A stretch of DNA of 64,000 nt from Sabellastarte sp. h YS-2021 (taxonomy: Eukaryota; Annelida; Polychaeta; Sabellida; Sabellidae). The stretch lies in NCBI GenBank assembly GCA_964017235.1, contig OZ024938.1, positions 13,445,454 to 13,509,453 of the forward strand, in the 5' to 3' direction. The translations under genes were made by a program, and so were the position numbers. The notes under the pieces are model-generated. The model was not told the origin of the DNA. It saw only the letters and a list, made by a program, of their open reading frames with translations, and searched no databases. Below are positions 1 to 13,300 of the stretch, in pieces (positions within the stretch are counted from its first letter, which is position 1; each line of letters starts with the position of its first letter).

Positions 1-513
1 ATCTCATGAGGAGGGAGTACAGGTGGGTAGTCCAATCTAATACAGGTAAACATTCCAGGTATAGGAATGACTTTTTAGTAGGGATAAAGATCCCTAAAAC
101 ATGGCCAACCAGCTTGCCTAAGTGAATTAATTCACCGCTAAACCTCTTCAAGAAATACCAGACGATGCCGCTCTAAACTTAAATTCCTACACACCCCCAC
201 CTTTGACCATAGAGTTCACAAATCATACAAACATTTTTCAAATTCCATCTGTTATTACCCAACTGCTCTTTGGAACTCGCTACCCTTTTAAATAAGAAAC
301 AGCCCCTCTGTTACTTCCTTCAGGAATCATTTTAAAACTCACCTCTTTAACTCTAGTTTCCCCACTTAGTCACCCACAACTCTGGATTACTGACCTTGAC
401 TGCACATTGACTATCCTAATGATTAATAGTTTGGTTTGCCAGTGAGTTCCCCACTCTGGGGAAGATAATGCGCCTGCAGAGCAGTAGATTAGATTAGATT
501 ACATTAGATTAGG
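1..513 (+). mobile_element. Degraded 3' end of a CR1-like LINE
   Basis: Between about 140 and 290 a broken + strand reading frame resembles the extreme C-terminus of CR1/L2-type reverse transcriptases, including a stretch reading ALWNSLP, the usual (E/W)WN.LP end motif. The copy ends at 484-513 in a short TTAGA microsatellite, as such LINEs often do. No reverse transcriptase core is present, so this is a 5'-truncated relic. The upstream limit is off the window. Confidence 0.55.
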
Positions 514-1157
514 TAGAGCGTGCTGCCACCTGATTGGCCATAAAATCTCATCAAGAGACAGCGGGTGTGAGGTGTAATGCGCAAGCTGAGTGGTAAAATC
601 CCAAACTTGTTAAAAGCTCACTGACTGAGACCTCATAATGCATCAGCGCTAATACAGAGGAAGTTTGAAAAGTCAAGTGGATTTGATTTGAATAATTTAT
701 ATAGCACCAAATGACGTTAACATTGTCTGATTTCCAACAGATAGTCCAGTAGCTAGAACCAAGTGCATCCACCTCTGGAGAGATAGGTAGGGTGGGGAGG
801 CAAGTCTGAAGATATGATTCTTTAGTTTGAATGAAGCCATAGTTGTTTGTGACCTGACTAAAATTAGTGGATCTCTTCCACTTGGGTAGTGGTTAACTTC
901 TAAACTCCAGCTACCAACTTGCCTGTGAGTACAGACATAAGAAACTGGCAATCTGCTGCCATGACTGAGTTTGATGGAATATAGTGTGTATGTAATGAGT
1001 ATTATGTGAATGATCAGGAAATCTACAGCAATCTACAGTTGAATTGTGTTTTCTGATTACCGGTCAGATGTACTAGGCTAAGACAAAAAGTAACTATGTT
1101 TTCTGAGTGATTTACGGAAATTTTGCTTTTGAAGAGTGTGTGATGTAACACTTTCAG
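514..1157. other. Unassigned sequence upstream of the first PAN2 exon seen
   Basis: AT-rich sequence with no convincing coding frame or repeat structure. It should be PAN2 intron, because the first recognisable exon begins at 1158 behind a good acceptor and continues a protein whose N-terminus is not in the window. Confidence 0.5.
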
Positions 1158-1339
1158 AAAACCTCAGAAGATTGACCCTGACATCCTGAGAAGTATGAAG
1201 ATTGTACAGAATGTGGGTTATGCCCCAAACCCTGGCACTCGCCGAAGGAACCAGATGCCTTACGTGCTCAGTGTGGCGGGCCAGACACACAAGGAGAGGA
1301 AAGCAGCTGGCAGTGTGCCCGACTCACCCTTAGGCAGAG
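1158..1339 (+). CDS. PAN2: PAN2 exon 1 of those in the window: linker before the UCH-like domain
   Basis: The frame reads [14 protein letters not shown] and then [15 protein letters not shown], closely matching the conserved PAN2 segment that follows the WD40 domain and contributes to PAN3 contact. The acceptor is CTTTCAG and the donor is G|GTCAGT. The exon ends one base into a codon, which exon 2 completes. The donor lies inside a degenerate tandem repeat that continues into the intron. Confidence 0.92.
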
Positions 1340-4300
1340 GTCAGTAAAGGTCAAATTATACCAAAATTTCCCCAAGTGAGAATTCAGTAAAGTTCAAATT
1401 TTGCCTAGTTCACCCTTGGGTAAGGGTCATTCTGGGTCAATTGATTATTTCTTTTTGGTTAAGGTCAAGGAATATCAGATTACTTTAAGCAGAGATTAGT
1501 AAAGGTCAAATACTGGCAAATTTGCCCTCTGGAGTAGAAATAAGTAAATGGTCAAACAGTACCTGATTTGTCCTTGGCCAGAGGTCAGTAAGGTTAAGTG
1601 ACTATGTGCAGTGGGTCCAATTTGCCCTTGGGAAGAGGTCGGTAGAAGTCTTTGGGTGATATCTGATTTAAACAATTATAGAAAACTATAAATTTGGTTC
1701 AACATCTTACATTTTTACTTTATACTAGTAAAAATATAATAAAAAATGGAGTTCATTTATTTTGAATTATCTCGGAAACATATTTCCAGTTATAAATTAT
1801 TGCTCATGTATACCCACAGTTAAATTTCACCATATGGCTAGCTGGTATACGTCAAATAACTTGATTTCATTAGCATTCAGTATATGTTTACAAAAATGTT
1901 GAATGGGGCATTAAACCCTAGCTTGACCTTCAGTTTATATTTTCAGTAAAGAAGCCCTGGATGTGTTAACTCAATCAGAACATGAAGGTTGAGATCAATA
2001 AATATTCAGTCTTTTCCCAGACATAGTATTCAATATATTTATTATTATGCTTACCTGACTGTTGAACATGATCTAAAGTCCTAGCTTGACCTTCAATGTA
2101 TATTTACAGAGGATTACCCTAGAGTGTTGGTCCCCCAGCTCTAGACGAAGGGGAAAATCAGCTAACATTCAATCTCTTCTCAGATACACAATGTATAGTA
2201 TTTATCCCTAAAATTCAGTCACCTCACGTTTATAGAATTCTGTGGATATTTACAGAGGCAGATCCCTCGGTGTCGGTCCACAAATGGAACCGGAAGGTGC
2301 AGATCAATTTATATTCAATTTTCTCTCAGATGCAATATTAAACACTTAATGCCAGTCACCTCTCACTCATAGTATTCCATGTATATTTACAGAGGAGGAC
2401 CCCTGGGTGTCAGTCCCCAAGCGATACAGGAAAGTGGAGATTAAGTACTCCAAGCTGGGAGTAGAAGACTTTGACTTCAGACACTACAACCAGACTAACT
2501 TTGCAGGACTGGAGACGCACATACCAAACGCCTACTGCAACGCCATGTTACAGGTGAGACAATAACTACAGTAAGACTTAATTGTCTGTGTGTCAGTAGA
2601 AACTTAGCAGCTACTGTATGTTATATTATCAGAGTGTTGAAAAGTATTTGGTTGATTTCATCCAAGTTTGGCAAAGAACCTGTCAGTATCTGTGCAGTGA
2701 CTGGACTGGTGATTAAAACAGTTTAAACCACCTTTTACTGGGCAATACTAGTCAGCTGTAATAAAGTGAAACAAGGACATAACAAACAGGTGAGTAGGTA
2801 TTTTGTGCCCATTTTTAAATGAAGTATTGTTGTTATAATATATCGGTACCTGTTTCAATTTCCACTGTTCTATAAGTGACAGAGAATGGATTTAGAGGAT
2901 TTGTTGTGTTAAAGCATTCAACTGGTCAGTTGAAACAGATAAACTAATGAATTTCATACTGTTTAGTTCATACCTTTTTGAGTATTTACAAGAAGTATTG
3001 TAAGCTTGTGTCAATACCTGCTAGCTCTGATGCTGTTGAAAAGGTCTTTTCTAATCTGTATAATCTGATGCTGTACTTTATTGTGCCTTTGTATTATTGT
3101 ATCCCCAGACGAAAGTCAGGGATACTTAGGATTCATTACGGTCATGCCGCTGCCGCCGCAGAGATTTCCTTTCTGATAAGATAATTTAAAAAATATTTCA
3201 GTTAGACCTTTCAAATTTGGTATGTGGGTATATATGGGAAATGCCACGAATGCTATTGTTTTGTGACTTTGACCTTCAATTTCAAGGTCACTGGTGGCCT
3301 CTTAAAGGTCAGATTTTGGCCATTTTTCACATTTTGGCCCAGTTCTCATGTACAGAAAGTTAGATCATCCTATGGCTGGTATATATAATACATATATATG
3401 TCCTCTGTAAGCATGCAGAAATTTGACGTTGAAGCTCTTCATTGAAGGTCATCCACAGGTCATCCAAAGTACCTGACAGAGGCCAAAAATTGAGATATTT
3501 TCACACTTATTGCTGACTATATTATATGGAAACTATTGAAAATGGCTTTGGAGGTTGAGTACATGATGGAGTACCAGTATCCAGACTTACTGGTTACAGA
3601 GGATTGTTGGTTAAAGAGAAAATCTGCTGATTCCACAGTTATGGACAGGAAGAAGGCAGTTGTTTCATATAAGCCTTCCCCTGCTGACATGTAGTCTAAT
3701 TTGCCCAGTTCTGCCAGCTCCTATGAGTTGTCACAGAACTGTGGAGCCAACAGGAACTGGTTACAGAGCATTGCATCACCTATAGCTGGTTAGGCCCTGG
3801 TACTGGGCAGGTCCACAGGCCTGGCTAACAGATCAGCTGTAGGGTCCAAGTGGCCGTCTCAGTCTAGCCAGTTACTGCCCGAGGAAATTGGTTAAAGAAA
3901 AATTCTTATACCAGTCATTTGTCTCTGGTGAGATGACTTGTCTGAACCTACCAGACCAGTCAACCAGCCTACTGTCAGGACCTCCTAGCTGGTCGAAAGT
4001 GACTATAGATAAGAAGACTTTCCCAACAAAATTTGTCCAACTACCTGTCAGCCTTATCTCATCAGACCCCACACCAGCCAGTTACTGTTCCCGGTGAAAT
4101 GTCAAACTCAACTGGACCGGTCAGCCTACTGCCAGCAAGAAGTCTGCTGTATCAGTTACTGTGGAGCTTCATCAAGTTTTTCTTACGGGTTCCAGTGAGA
4201 TACAGTGATCCACCCTCCTAGACTGGCCACCCAGCTTGCCTTTTACCCAGCCTGTGAGCAGTGTCAGCTGACACCAGGGGCCTGAGTTTCCAAACTCAGC

Positions 4301-7300
4301 CTTCCCGTCAAGAATATAACCCATTTGCTGGTTTTCACAACTCAAGCAATGGTAAATTTATCTGTTAATCAGACCAGGGGTCACAGTTCTCCTAAATGAC
4401 TATTAGTGTTTCAACAATGGGGTTGTGTGGGTTACTGACACCCATACAGAAGCAAGTCCACCTAGGTCGCCTCCACCTGAGGCCCATACAGTGGCGCTTG
4501 AAGAACAGCTGAAGGGTACCAGACTCACTAGAAAAGGTGATCCCAGTTCACTCCACCCCATCTAAAATGGTGGTTGTAGGATGACAAATGTGCTTCAAGG
4601 TCAACCATTACACCTACTTAAATATGCTCTGCATATCCTTACAGATGCATCAAGAAGGGCGAGTGCTCACTTAAGGGAACACACTGCAAGGGGAACCTGG
4701 TCCCTTCCAGAAGCAAGTTAGGAGTTCCAATAAAATAGAAGCACAAAAGGAGTTCCAAGAACTCTGCTTGAACCTTATTGCTTCCATAGCTAGGGACAAC
4801 ACCATGGTGGTTGCCTATTTAAGGGGGGGGGGAGTAAGTTGGGCCCTCTTTGTGCCCTACTATGGCGAATCCTGACCTGGTGCTCCAGGAAAAAGGCTCA
4901 AGCCCGATGCATTCACGCTTCAACCGTGTCCTGTCTGGGAATACACTGCGTCGAGACGCAATCTCTTACCTGATGCTGTACTTTATTGAGCCTTTGTATT
5001 GTATTATCAGATGCTGTACTTTATTGAGCCTCTGTATTTGTATTATCTGATGCTGTACTTTTGTATTATCTGATGCTGTATTGTATTTAGCCTCTGTATG
5101 TGTAATATCAGATGTTGGACTTTATTGAGCATCTATCTTTGTATTATCAGACGTTGTACTTTATTAAAAACCTGTATTTATATTATCAGATGTGGTACTT
5201 TGTTGAACCTCTGTAATTGTATTATCTGATGCTGTACTTTATTGAGCCTTTGTATTTGTATTTAATTTATCAGATGCTGAATTTTATTGAGCCTCTGTAT
5301 TTGTATTATCAGATGCTGTACTTTATTGACCCTCTGTATTTTGTATTATCAGATGCTGTACTTTATTGAGCCTATGTATTTGTATTATCAGATGCTGTAC
5401 TTGTACTCTATTGACCAATGTATTTTTATTATTAGATGCTGTACTTTATTGAGCCTCTGTATTTGTATTATCAAATGCTGTACTTTATTGACCCTCTGTA
5501 TTTGGTATTATCAGATGCTGTACTTTATTGACCCTCTGTATTTGTATTATCAGATGCTGTACTTTATTGACCATCTGTATTTGTATTATCAAATGCCGTA
5601 CTTTATTGAGTCTCTATGTTTGTATTATCAGATGCTGTACTTTATTGACCCTCTGTATTTGTATTATCAGATGCTTTACTCTATTGACCCATTGTATTTG
5701 TATTATCAGATGCTGTACTTTATTGACCCTCTGTATTTGTATTATCAGATGCTTTACTCTATTGACCCATTGTATTTGTATTATCAGATGCTGTACTTTA
5801 TTGAGCCTGTGTATTTGTATTATCAGATGCTGTACTCTATTGATCCATTGTATTTATATTATCAGATGCTGTACTTTATTGAGCCACTGCGCTGTGTGTT
5901 ACTTAGTCACCTCTGTGAGAAGGAATTCTGTCTGTCCTGTGAATTGGGATTCCTTTTCAAAATGCTTGACAAGCAAAAAGGAAAGACGTGTCAGGTAAGT
6001 AGTGCAGTGTGCTTAAAATGTAATAACTAATACTCTATCTCTTCAATTGTAAAATTGTCTGGCTAAAATCGTGCTCTCCTAACATGCTTAAATACTATTT
6101 CTACTCTGTACTACTTGGTGAAGTAAAAATATCAAAGGTGTTGACGACTCAGTGCATAATGACGGTGATCTGCCCACTGTGGCCTTGTGGATAACATACT
6201 GGCCTATGACCACAGAGGATGTTTGTTTGAAGCCAGATAAAGGAATACATAGTGGCTCGGATGACCACTTAAAATGATAGTCCTCTGTCATTTTGTTCTA
6301 TCCCCATTGGCTGGCTAAAAAACTTAAGGAAGTTTGATAAATTGTCATCCCTGAAATGTTAGTTAGGAGAGTGTCGGCCACTACAGCGTGGGTTGCACTT
6401 GTGCATGTGGGAAAGTTCTTGCTTTGAATCTTCTATTAAAGGAACTATTACACTAAGTATCAATACCAAACATCAACAATAACAAAAAAATCCATCCAAA
6501 TGTGTGAAAAATGTGCAGTAAAAAAATTGTGTACAGGTTTTACTCAGGTAGGGACCAAAACCCCTTTGATCATCAGAAACCTCTGAAGATGAAGTGAAGT
6601 CGTACGACTGCATTATTTACAGGTCCAAATATGATTGCCATATTAGGTTAACTTTTACAAGACGCCTAATATAGCTTTAACAGCCTATTGATGTCATACA
6701 TCTTTAGTTCCATGTATTGTGTATGGCAGCAGCAACATCAAAGGACCAACAGGCATAAAGTATTTTTTTATGTGTTACATAAAGAGAGTATGTAATAAGC
6801 GCTATATAAGTACCATGCGCCATGTTATGTGGCTTCATGCCAGGGAACTGGCTCGTCAAAGAATTATATTTAAAGCCATCACTGATTCAATGGTACCACA
6901 ATATAATGAGCAAATCAAAACGTGAGATAAGGGAAGACGAGGGATATATTGTTTGCAACCCCGCATATATTTTGGTAATAAAACTTATAGGATTTTAATA
7001 TAAAATTGTTCACCACTTGACATTAGTTATAAAGTGCAATGTTAAATGTAATTGATGTCTTAAACAAATCCACAGTTCAAGTCATAGCTTTAATGTTTCA
7101 GGCCAGTAATTTCCTGCGAGCTTTCCGCACAATTCCGGAAGCAGCAGCCCTGGGACTGGTGTTAAATGATGCGGAGGAATCCATGGGCAAAGTGAACCTA
7201 CCTCGCCTTATCCAGAACTGGAGCCGATTCATCATGCAGCAAGTACACTCGGTAAGTTCATGTCGTATTGAAATTTTAATTTTCTAAAATATATTTTCTG

Positions 7301-10300
7301 AAAAATTGGAATTTGGTTTAAGTTGGTACAACCCTAGATGTCTAATATGTGTTCATATGTACAAGTCTACAAGAGACATAAAAATAAGTAAAAATGCACT
7401 TGCACTATTATTTTTCTTTGTAAGATTTTGCATCTTTTTTCAAAAGAATTGTATAGGTCATATGATGGCAGACATATTTTATCATGGAGCCAGTTCACTT
7501 AGTACTGACCAACTCCACTCAATAAGTTTCTTTACTATCACTCATTTCTTTTAATTTACCAGACTTTTCTAAAAAATTTCGTTTAAAATATGCTGTCACT
7601 ACGCAAATGTCTCTGCTATTGATTTTGGTCCTTTGAAAATGTAAATTCATTGTTCATGTTGGTCCTTTGAAAATGTAAACTCATTATTTATGTTTGCCTT
7701 ATGATATAAAAGCTCATAAATATAATTTTCACAATATTTTCTCTTGACTCAACTTTACTATTATCAAGAGAAATCCTCCCCAAACTGAATATGCTCATAC
7801 TCGAATTTGTGTTTATACCCTAAATTATGGGAATTATATTTGACTGATATTGAGCCTGAGATTTGTTAAGAATAGCATCCCTGGTCCCTTGAGTTTTAGC
7901 TTATCAGAGTTCACCTGTGAATCAAGTCTATTGACTCAACATTGATAAAAACCTGATCCTTCTTCAGAGAGGCCTATTCATTGAAGCCTTTTGGCTTTCT
8001 CTTTCTTCAGTTCGTCCCAAGAAGGCCATTGGTAGGCGAGGTTTTGCAATGGCTTCTCCCACTGAATGGAACAGACTCCCACAATCAGTCCGATCTCAGA
8101 ACACAATTATAGGGTTTCGAAGCCAGCTAAAGACCTACTTGTTTAGACTTGCATACCCCCCACCATAGTATTTCTCCCCTTGCGGCACTAACTCAGGATT
8201 CTGACCCGGCATGTCCCTCGAATTACCCTTTTTGCCTTAAGCGCATTAGAGGATGGTGCATCAATTTTGCGCTATATAAATGATTCTATTCTATTCCATT
8301 CCATTCTATTAGCCTGTTGTCTCAAGCTTCCTGGTTAGCAAACAGAACTTTTCATTGCATTAATACATCCTATCCAATGGACAATTGCTAATCCGGTCTG
8401 CCTAGACCAGCCCGCCAAACGAGAGAAAAAGCCGTCCTGTGTAGCCACCAGCAGGCCGGACCCAGTACTATGCATTCTCCAGATGGCGTCATATACTTAC
8501 CTGCCTGTTGTCTCAAGCTTCCTGGTTAGCAAACAGAAATTTTTCACTACTTGATATCCAGCATTATAGAGTCGACTTGTTCAGATAGGTTGTTTATCTA
8601 TTATAGTCACTGGTACATACAAATACATAATAAGTCACGCAGCATCGTTTTAAAAGTAACCAGCCCTACATTGGCTTATAATTTATTTGAATGAGGCTTC
8701 TGCTTTTAACATTATCCTTCCCTTTTGCTTGACTGTGTTTAAATTACTTTAATTGGTGAGTAACTATAGGTAACTTAGGTAATGATTTCCCATATTTTAT
8801 CATATCGCTGTTCGTGGACAATGTATTCCATGTGAGGACATAGTGACGACATGTATGAGGTCTCAGGTCTTTTTGCAAATGATGTCACTATATTGCTGGT
8901 TGTAATGTGTAGTTCACAAATAGTTGTGGATCTGTCCCGGTTTTGTCACAGAGACTCATCAGACACATGGATGGCAGTTTGATGGAATATGGTCTGATGT
9001 AAGACTCGTGCGTTGGACTAGGTGGAGTTGGATTTGTTGATAAGATGATTTGAGTTTTTCATCACCCTAAGTACCATTGCTTGGTGCTCTCTACTTGCTG
9101 TGGTTGAGATCTCCGTTTCCAAAGCAGTTTTTTTAGCACAAGCTCTAGTGAGGTTTGCACTTTTAGAGATCAGTTTTTCTGTCATTTTTTTGTGCCATGT
9201 TAGTTCTTGGATGGGTGACCGTTTCAGTGCACTACTCCTTTAGGCCTTGTTATAAAAGGGGATGACATGAGAAATCTGGTTTTGTTATTAACCCCAGCCC
9301 ATAAAGGCTGGGGTTATAGTCGTCCCCTATGCCATCCGGGTGGCGGTGGCTCGTTGGTGGCGGACATAGAGTTGTGGGTGTTCCACAGACTAAACCCCTG
9401 CACAGATTTTCACCAAATCTTCAGGGGATGTTTACCCCAAGAAGATCTAGAGCTGATTAAGGTTTTAGGGTTATCCGGTAGCAACTGTTGCCATGGCAAC
9501 ACTTTTAAGATTTTTGGGTCTTAAAGTTTGTGGGTGTTTCACAGACTAAACCCCTGCACGGATTTTCACCAAATTTTCAAAATATGTTTACCTCAAGAGG
9601 ATCTAGAGCTGATTAGGTTTTGGGGGATATCCGCTAACAACTGTTGCCATAGCAACACTTTTAAAATTTTCATGTCTTAAAGTTTGTGGGTGTTCCACAG
9701 ACTAAACCCCTGCACGGATTTTCACCAAATTTTCAAAATATGTTTACTCCAAGAGTATCTAGAACTGATTAAGTTATGGGGGGTATCCGGCTGCAACTGT
9801 TGCCATGGCAACACTTTAAAATTTTGGGGTCTTAAAGTTTCTTCTAAAATCTTTGATATTTTCTGTAACCTAAAATATTGCAGCTAGCTTCATCAGATTT
9901 GCACAAAATGTAAATGGATAGGAAAGCTTGCCTGAGAGTAATTGTGTCCTTGTTCTGGAAACAAAATGACCACCATATCACATCTTTAATACCAAATAGG
10001 AGTATCATCATGTCAAAAAGTCCACCACAAAAGTAGTGATGGTCGTAAAATTATGGTAAATGTAAAATTACCATGCAGTAATACTGCATTCTGTTTTGTG
10101 TCAGCGTATGCTCCAAATAAGATTAAAGACAGATTTGAATTTATTCAAAATTTAAGTGATTGGATTGATAACTTCTGTACAAACAGAAGTCAATTTATAG
10201 TAGCTGGGGATTTCAATACTACTTATAGGGAAATAGATCGGGCATCTCAAAAGATTGATAATGTCAGTGTTGAATTTACTAACATGATGAATTACTTGTC

Positions 10301-13300
10301 ACTTTTTGATACATTTGTGTACTTAAATCCCAAAGAGATACAGTTCTCCTACATTAACTCATCTAACAATGCAAAAAATAGTCGCATTGACTACATCCTA
10401 GCCTCAAATGACTTAAAACAGTCAGTAAAGGCTGCATCGATTATATGTTGTCCAGCCCCAGATCCCAAGGCTGTCACAACAGAAATATACTTGAACCCTA
10501 ACAAACGAGGCAAAGGTTATTGGAAGCTTAATAACGCTCTACTAAAAGATGAACTGTATAAAAATGAGGTAATACAAGAAATTAGGAATACAGTTTTAGA
10601 ATATGGTCAAGTGCTTTCTAAGCAAGACCTACTGGAATTAATCAAAGTCAAGGTCAAAGAGACTAGCATTCGACATTCATCTCTCAGAAACCAGTTTCAA
10701 AAAAGCAAAATTTCTCAAATTGAGCAAGATATAGAAAATATAGATAAGAAATTAGTCTATACACATGATCAAAACTTGATTGATAGACGAAAAAAATTAC
10801 AAACTGAGCTCAATGAACTTTACAAAGAAAAAACTGAAGCAGCTTATATAAGGTCTCGAGCAAAATGGATCGAACAAGGGGAAAAGAATACAGCATTCTT
10901 CCTTAACCTTGAAAAACAACATCAAAATAATAACTGTATAACAAAACTTAAAGATGAAAATGGACATATAGCTCAAGATGATAAATCAATTTTAAGCCAA
11001 ATTGAAACTTTTTACACAAAATTATATACAAGTACAGGACCTAAACAGTCTGATATTGCCAACTACCTTAATGACACTAATTTTAAAAACACACTATCTC
11101 CAAATGATTCCCTTAGCTGTGAAGGCCTGATAACTAAAGACGAATGTGAAAAAACACTGATGAAAATGAATGGGAATAAATCCCCAGGCACAGACGGTCT
11201 CAGTGTTGAATTTTGCAAATCCTTTTGGTGTGAAATTGGGAATATATTGGTTGACTCTTTCAACGAGGCATTTACACAAAATATATTATCAGAATCGAGA
11301 AACACATCAATCATGTCATTAATATACAAAAAGGGTGACAGGACTGACATAAAAAATTACAGACCGATAAGTCTTACAAATACTGACTACAAAATACTGG
11401 CACATATTCTTGCGAATAGACTGCATCAGGTTTTGCATAAAATTATATTGACTGATCAAACAGGCTATATCAAAACACGATACATTGGTACAAACATTGG
11501 AAAAATACTAGATACAGCTGAATACTTAACCAAAAATGATAGTTCAGGTATTTTCTTATTTCTAGATTTTGAGAAAGCTTTTGATACAGTTGAATGGCCC
11601 TTCTTATTTAAAGTTCTAGGTAAATTAAATTTTAGAAAGGAGTTCATAAAGTGGATTAAACTTTTATACAAAGAACCATGCGCCGTTTTGAAAAATAATG
11701 GCTGGCTTTCTGACAAAATAAATCTTAAACGAGGTATTAGACAAGGATGTCCTGCTTCTGCATTACTCTTTATTTTGGTGGTGGAAGTGCTAGCAATCAG
11801 GCTGAAGGAAAGCAAATATAAGGGCATTATAGTTGAATCTTATTGCAAATCAAAAGAGCTCAAACTAAGTCAGTATGCTGACGACACATGTCTTTTCTTA
11901 AAAGATGAAAAACAAATTGCAAGTGTTATTCAAGTGATAAAGAATTTTTCTGACTTAGCTGGTCCAAAACTGAACAAATCAAAGACAGAAGGTCTCTGGC
12001 TGGGTAAAGATAAGGTTCGCCAGTTTGGATGTTCAATACAAAACATAAAGTGGCCAATGAAGCCTATCCGCTGTCTCGGTATATATATTGGAGGAGATCT
12101 AGAAGAGTGTAATGATCTAAACTGGTGGACAAAATTTAAAAACGTGGAGAAGATTTTAAATTCTTGGAAGAGGAGGCACTTAACTTTACTGGGTAAAATA
12201 ACCATAATAAAGTCATTAATAATTCCAAAGATTTTCTATCCCCTCAATTTCCTTGATCCACCGAATGGGTATATAAAAAAATGTAATAGTATCTTCTTTA
12301 AATTTATTTGGGGAAAACAAGATTTAGTTAAAAGAAAGACTCTTATAGCAAATATAAGTGAGGGGGGTCTGAATATGATGGACATTGATTCACAAATGAG
12401 TGCATGTAGAGCCACATGGATACATAAAATAATAAACAATCCTGGTGACTGGGCTTTCTTGGGCAAACACTATATAGAACAATTTGGTCAAAATCAACTC
12501 ATTCTCAAAACCAACTTTTGCAATTCAAAATATCTACCAGACATAAAATCTATCCCGTTGTTTTATCAAAGTATTATTCTTTCATATAAAAGGTCAAAAC
12601 AGTCTACTACAATATGTGATGAGCAAAGTCTGCTTGACCAGGTGTTATGGGGAAATATGCATTTTTTGCATGAGACATCGGTGCCAAATCAGAAACAAAC
12701 TTTATTCTTTAAATGATGGATAGAGTCAGGCTTAATATATCTACGAGAATTTAAATTTACTAATGGTACTCTTGATGAAAACTTTCTATTTTGTAAGGTT
12801 AAAAATAAGAAAAATATATACTGTGAAATTTTATGCGTTAAAAAAGCACTAAAACCATTCGAAGATATCATAAGAAAGATAAAGAACAATGCAACAGATG
12901 AAAACTTATTTTCAGGGTTAGATTCAGGCTTAGAGGTACTAAACATGCAAATAGACTCTGCGCGTAAAAGTAGACCGATATATGAAAAAATTAAAAAGCA
13001 GAAAATAGTTAGACCTTACCAAGAAGAAATCTGGGAAACAGTTTTCAATCAGCATGACACTGACTTTCAAAAGGTATACCTATGCAAAATCAAATATATT
13101 CCTGATAGAAAACTGAGTGAGTTTAATTTTAAAGTTTTACATCTAATCTTGCCCTGTGGTCTAAATCTGAGGCGATGGGGACAGAAAAATGATGATATTT
13201 GTGAGATCTGTGGAGTAACTCATGACATTGTGCATATGTTGTTTTATTGTGAAAAAGCAAGACAAATATGGAATTTAATAGGACAAATATTCAATGTACA

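Noticed and set aside
551..1290. Several - strand frames as an upstream gene
   Set aside because: Low complexity, no family resemblance, and 1158-1290 is antisense to PAN2 exon 1.
4969..5890. CRISPR-like array
   Set aside because: Units are adjacent with no unique spacers, and the DNA is animal.
5287..6030. A 247-residue open frame of 13-residue repeats as a novel repeat protein gene
   Set aside because: It is the splice-acceptor minisatellite read through into PAN2 exon 3. The repeat sequence itself contains the acceptor, and no separate gene structure is needed.
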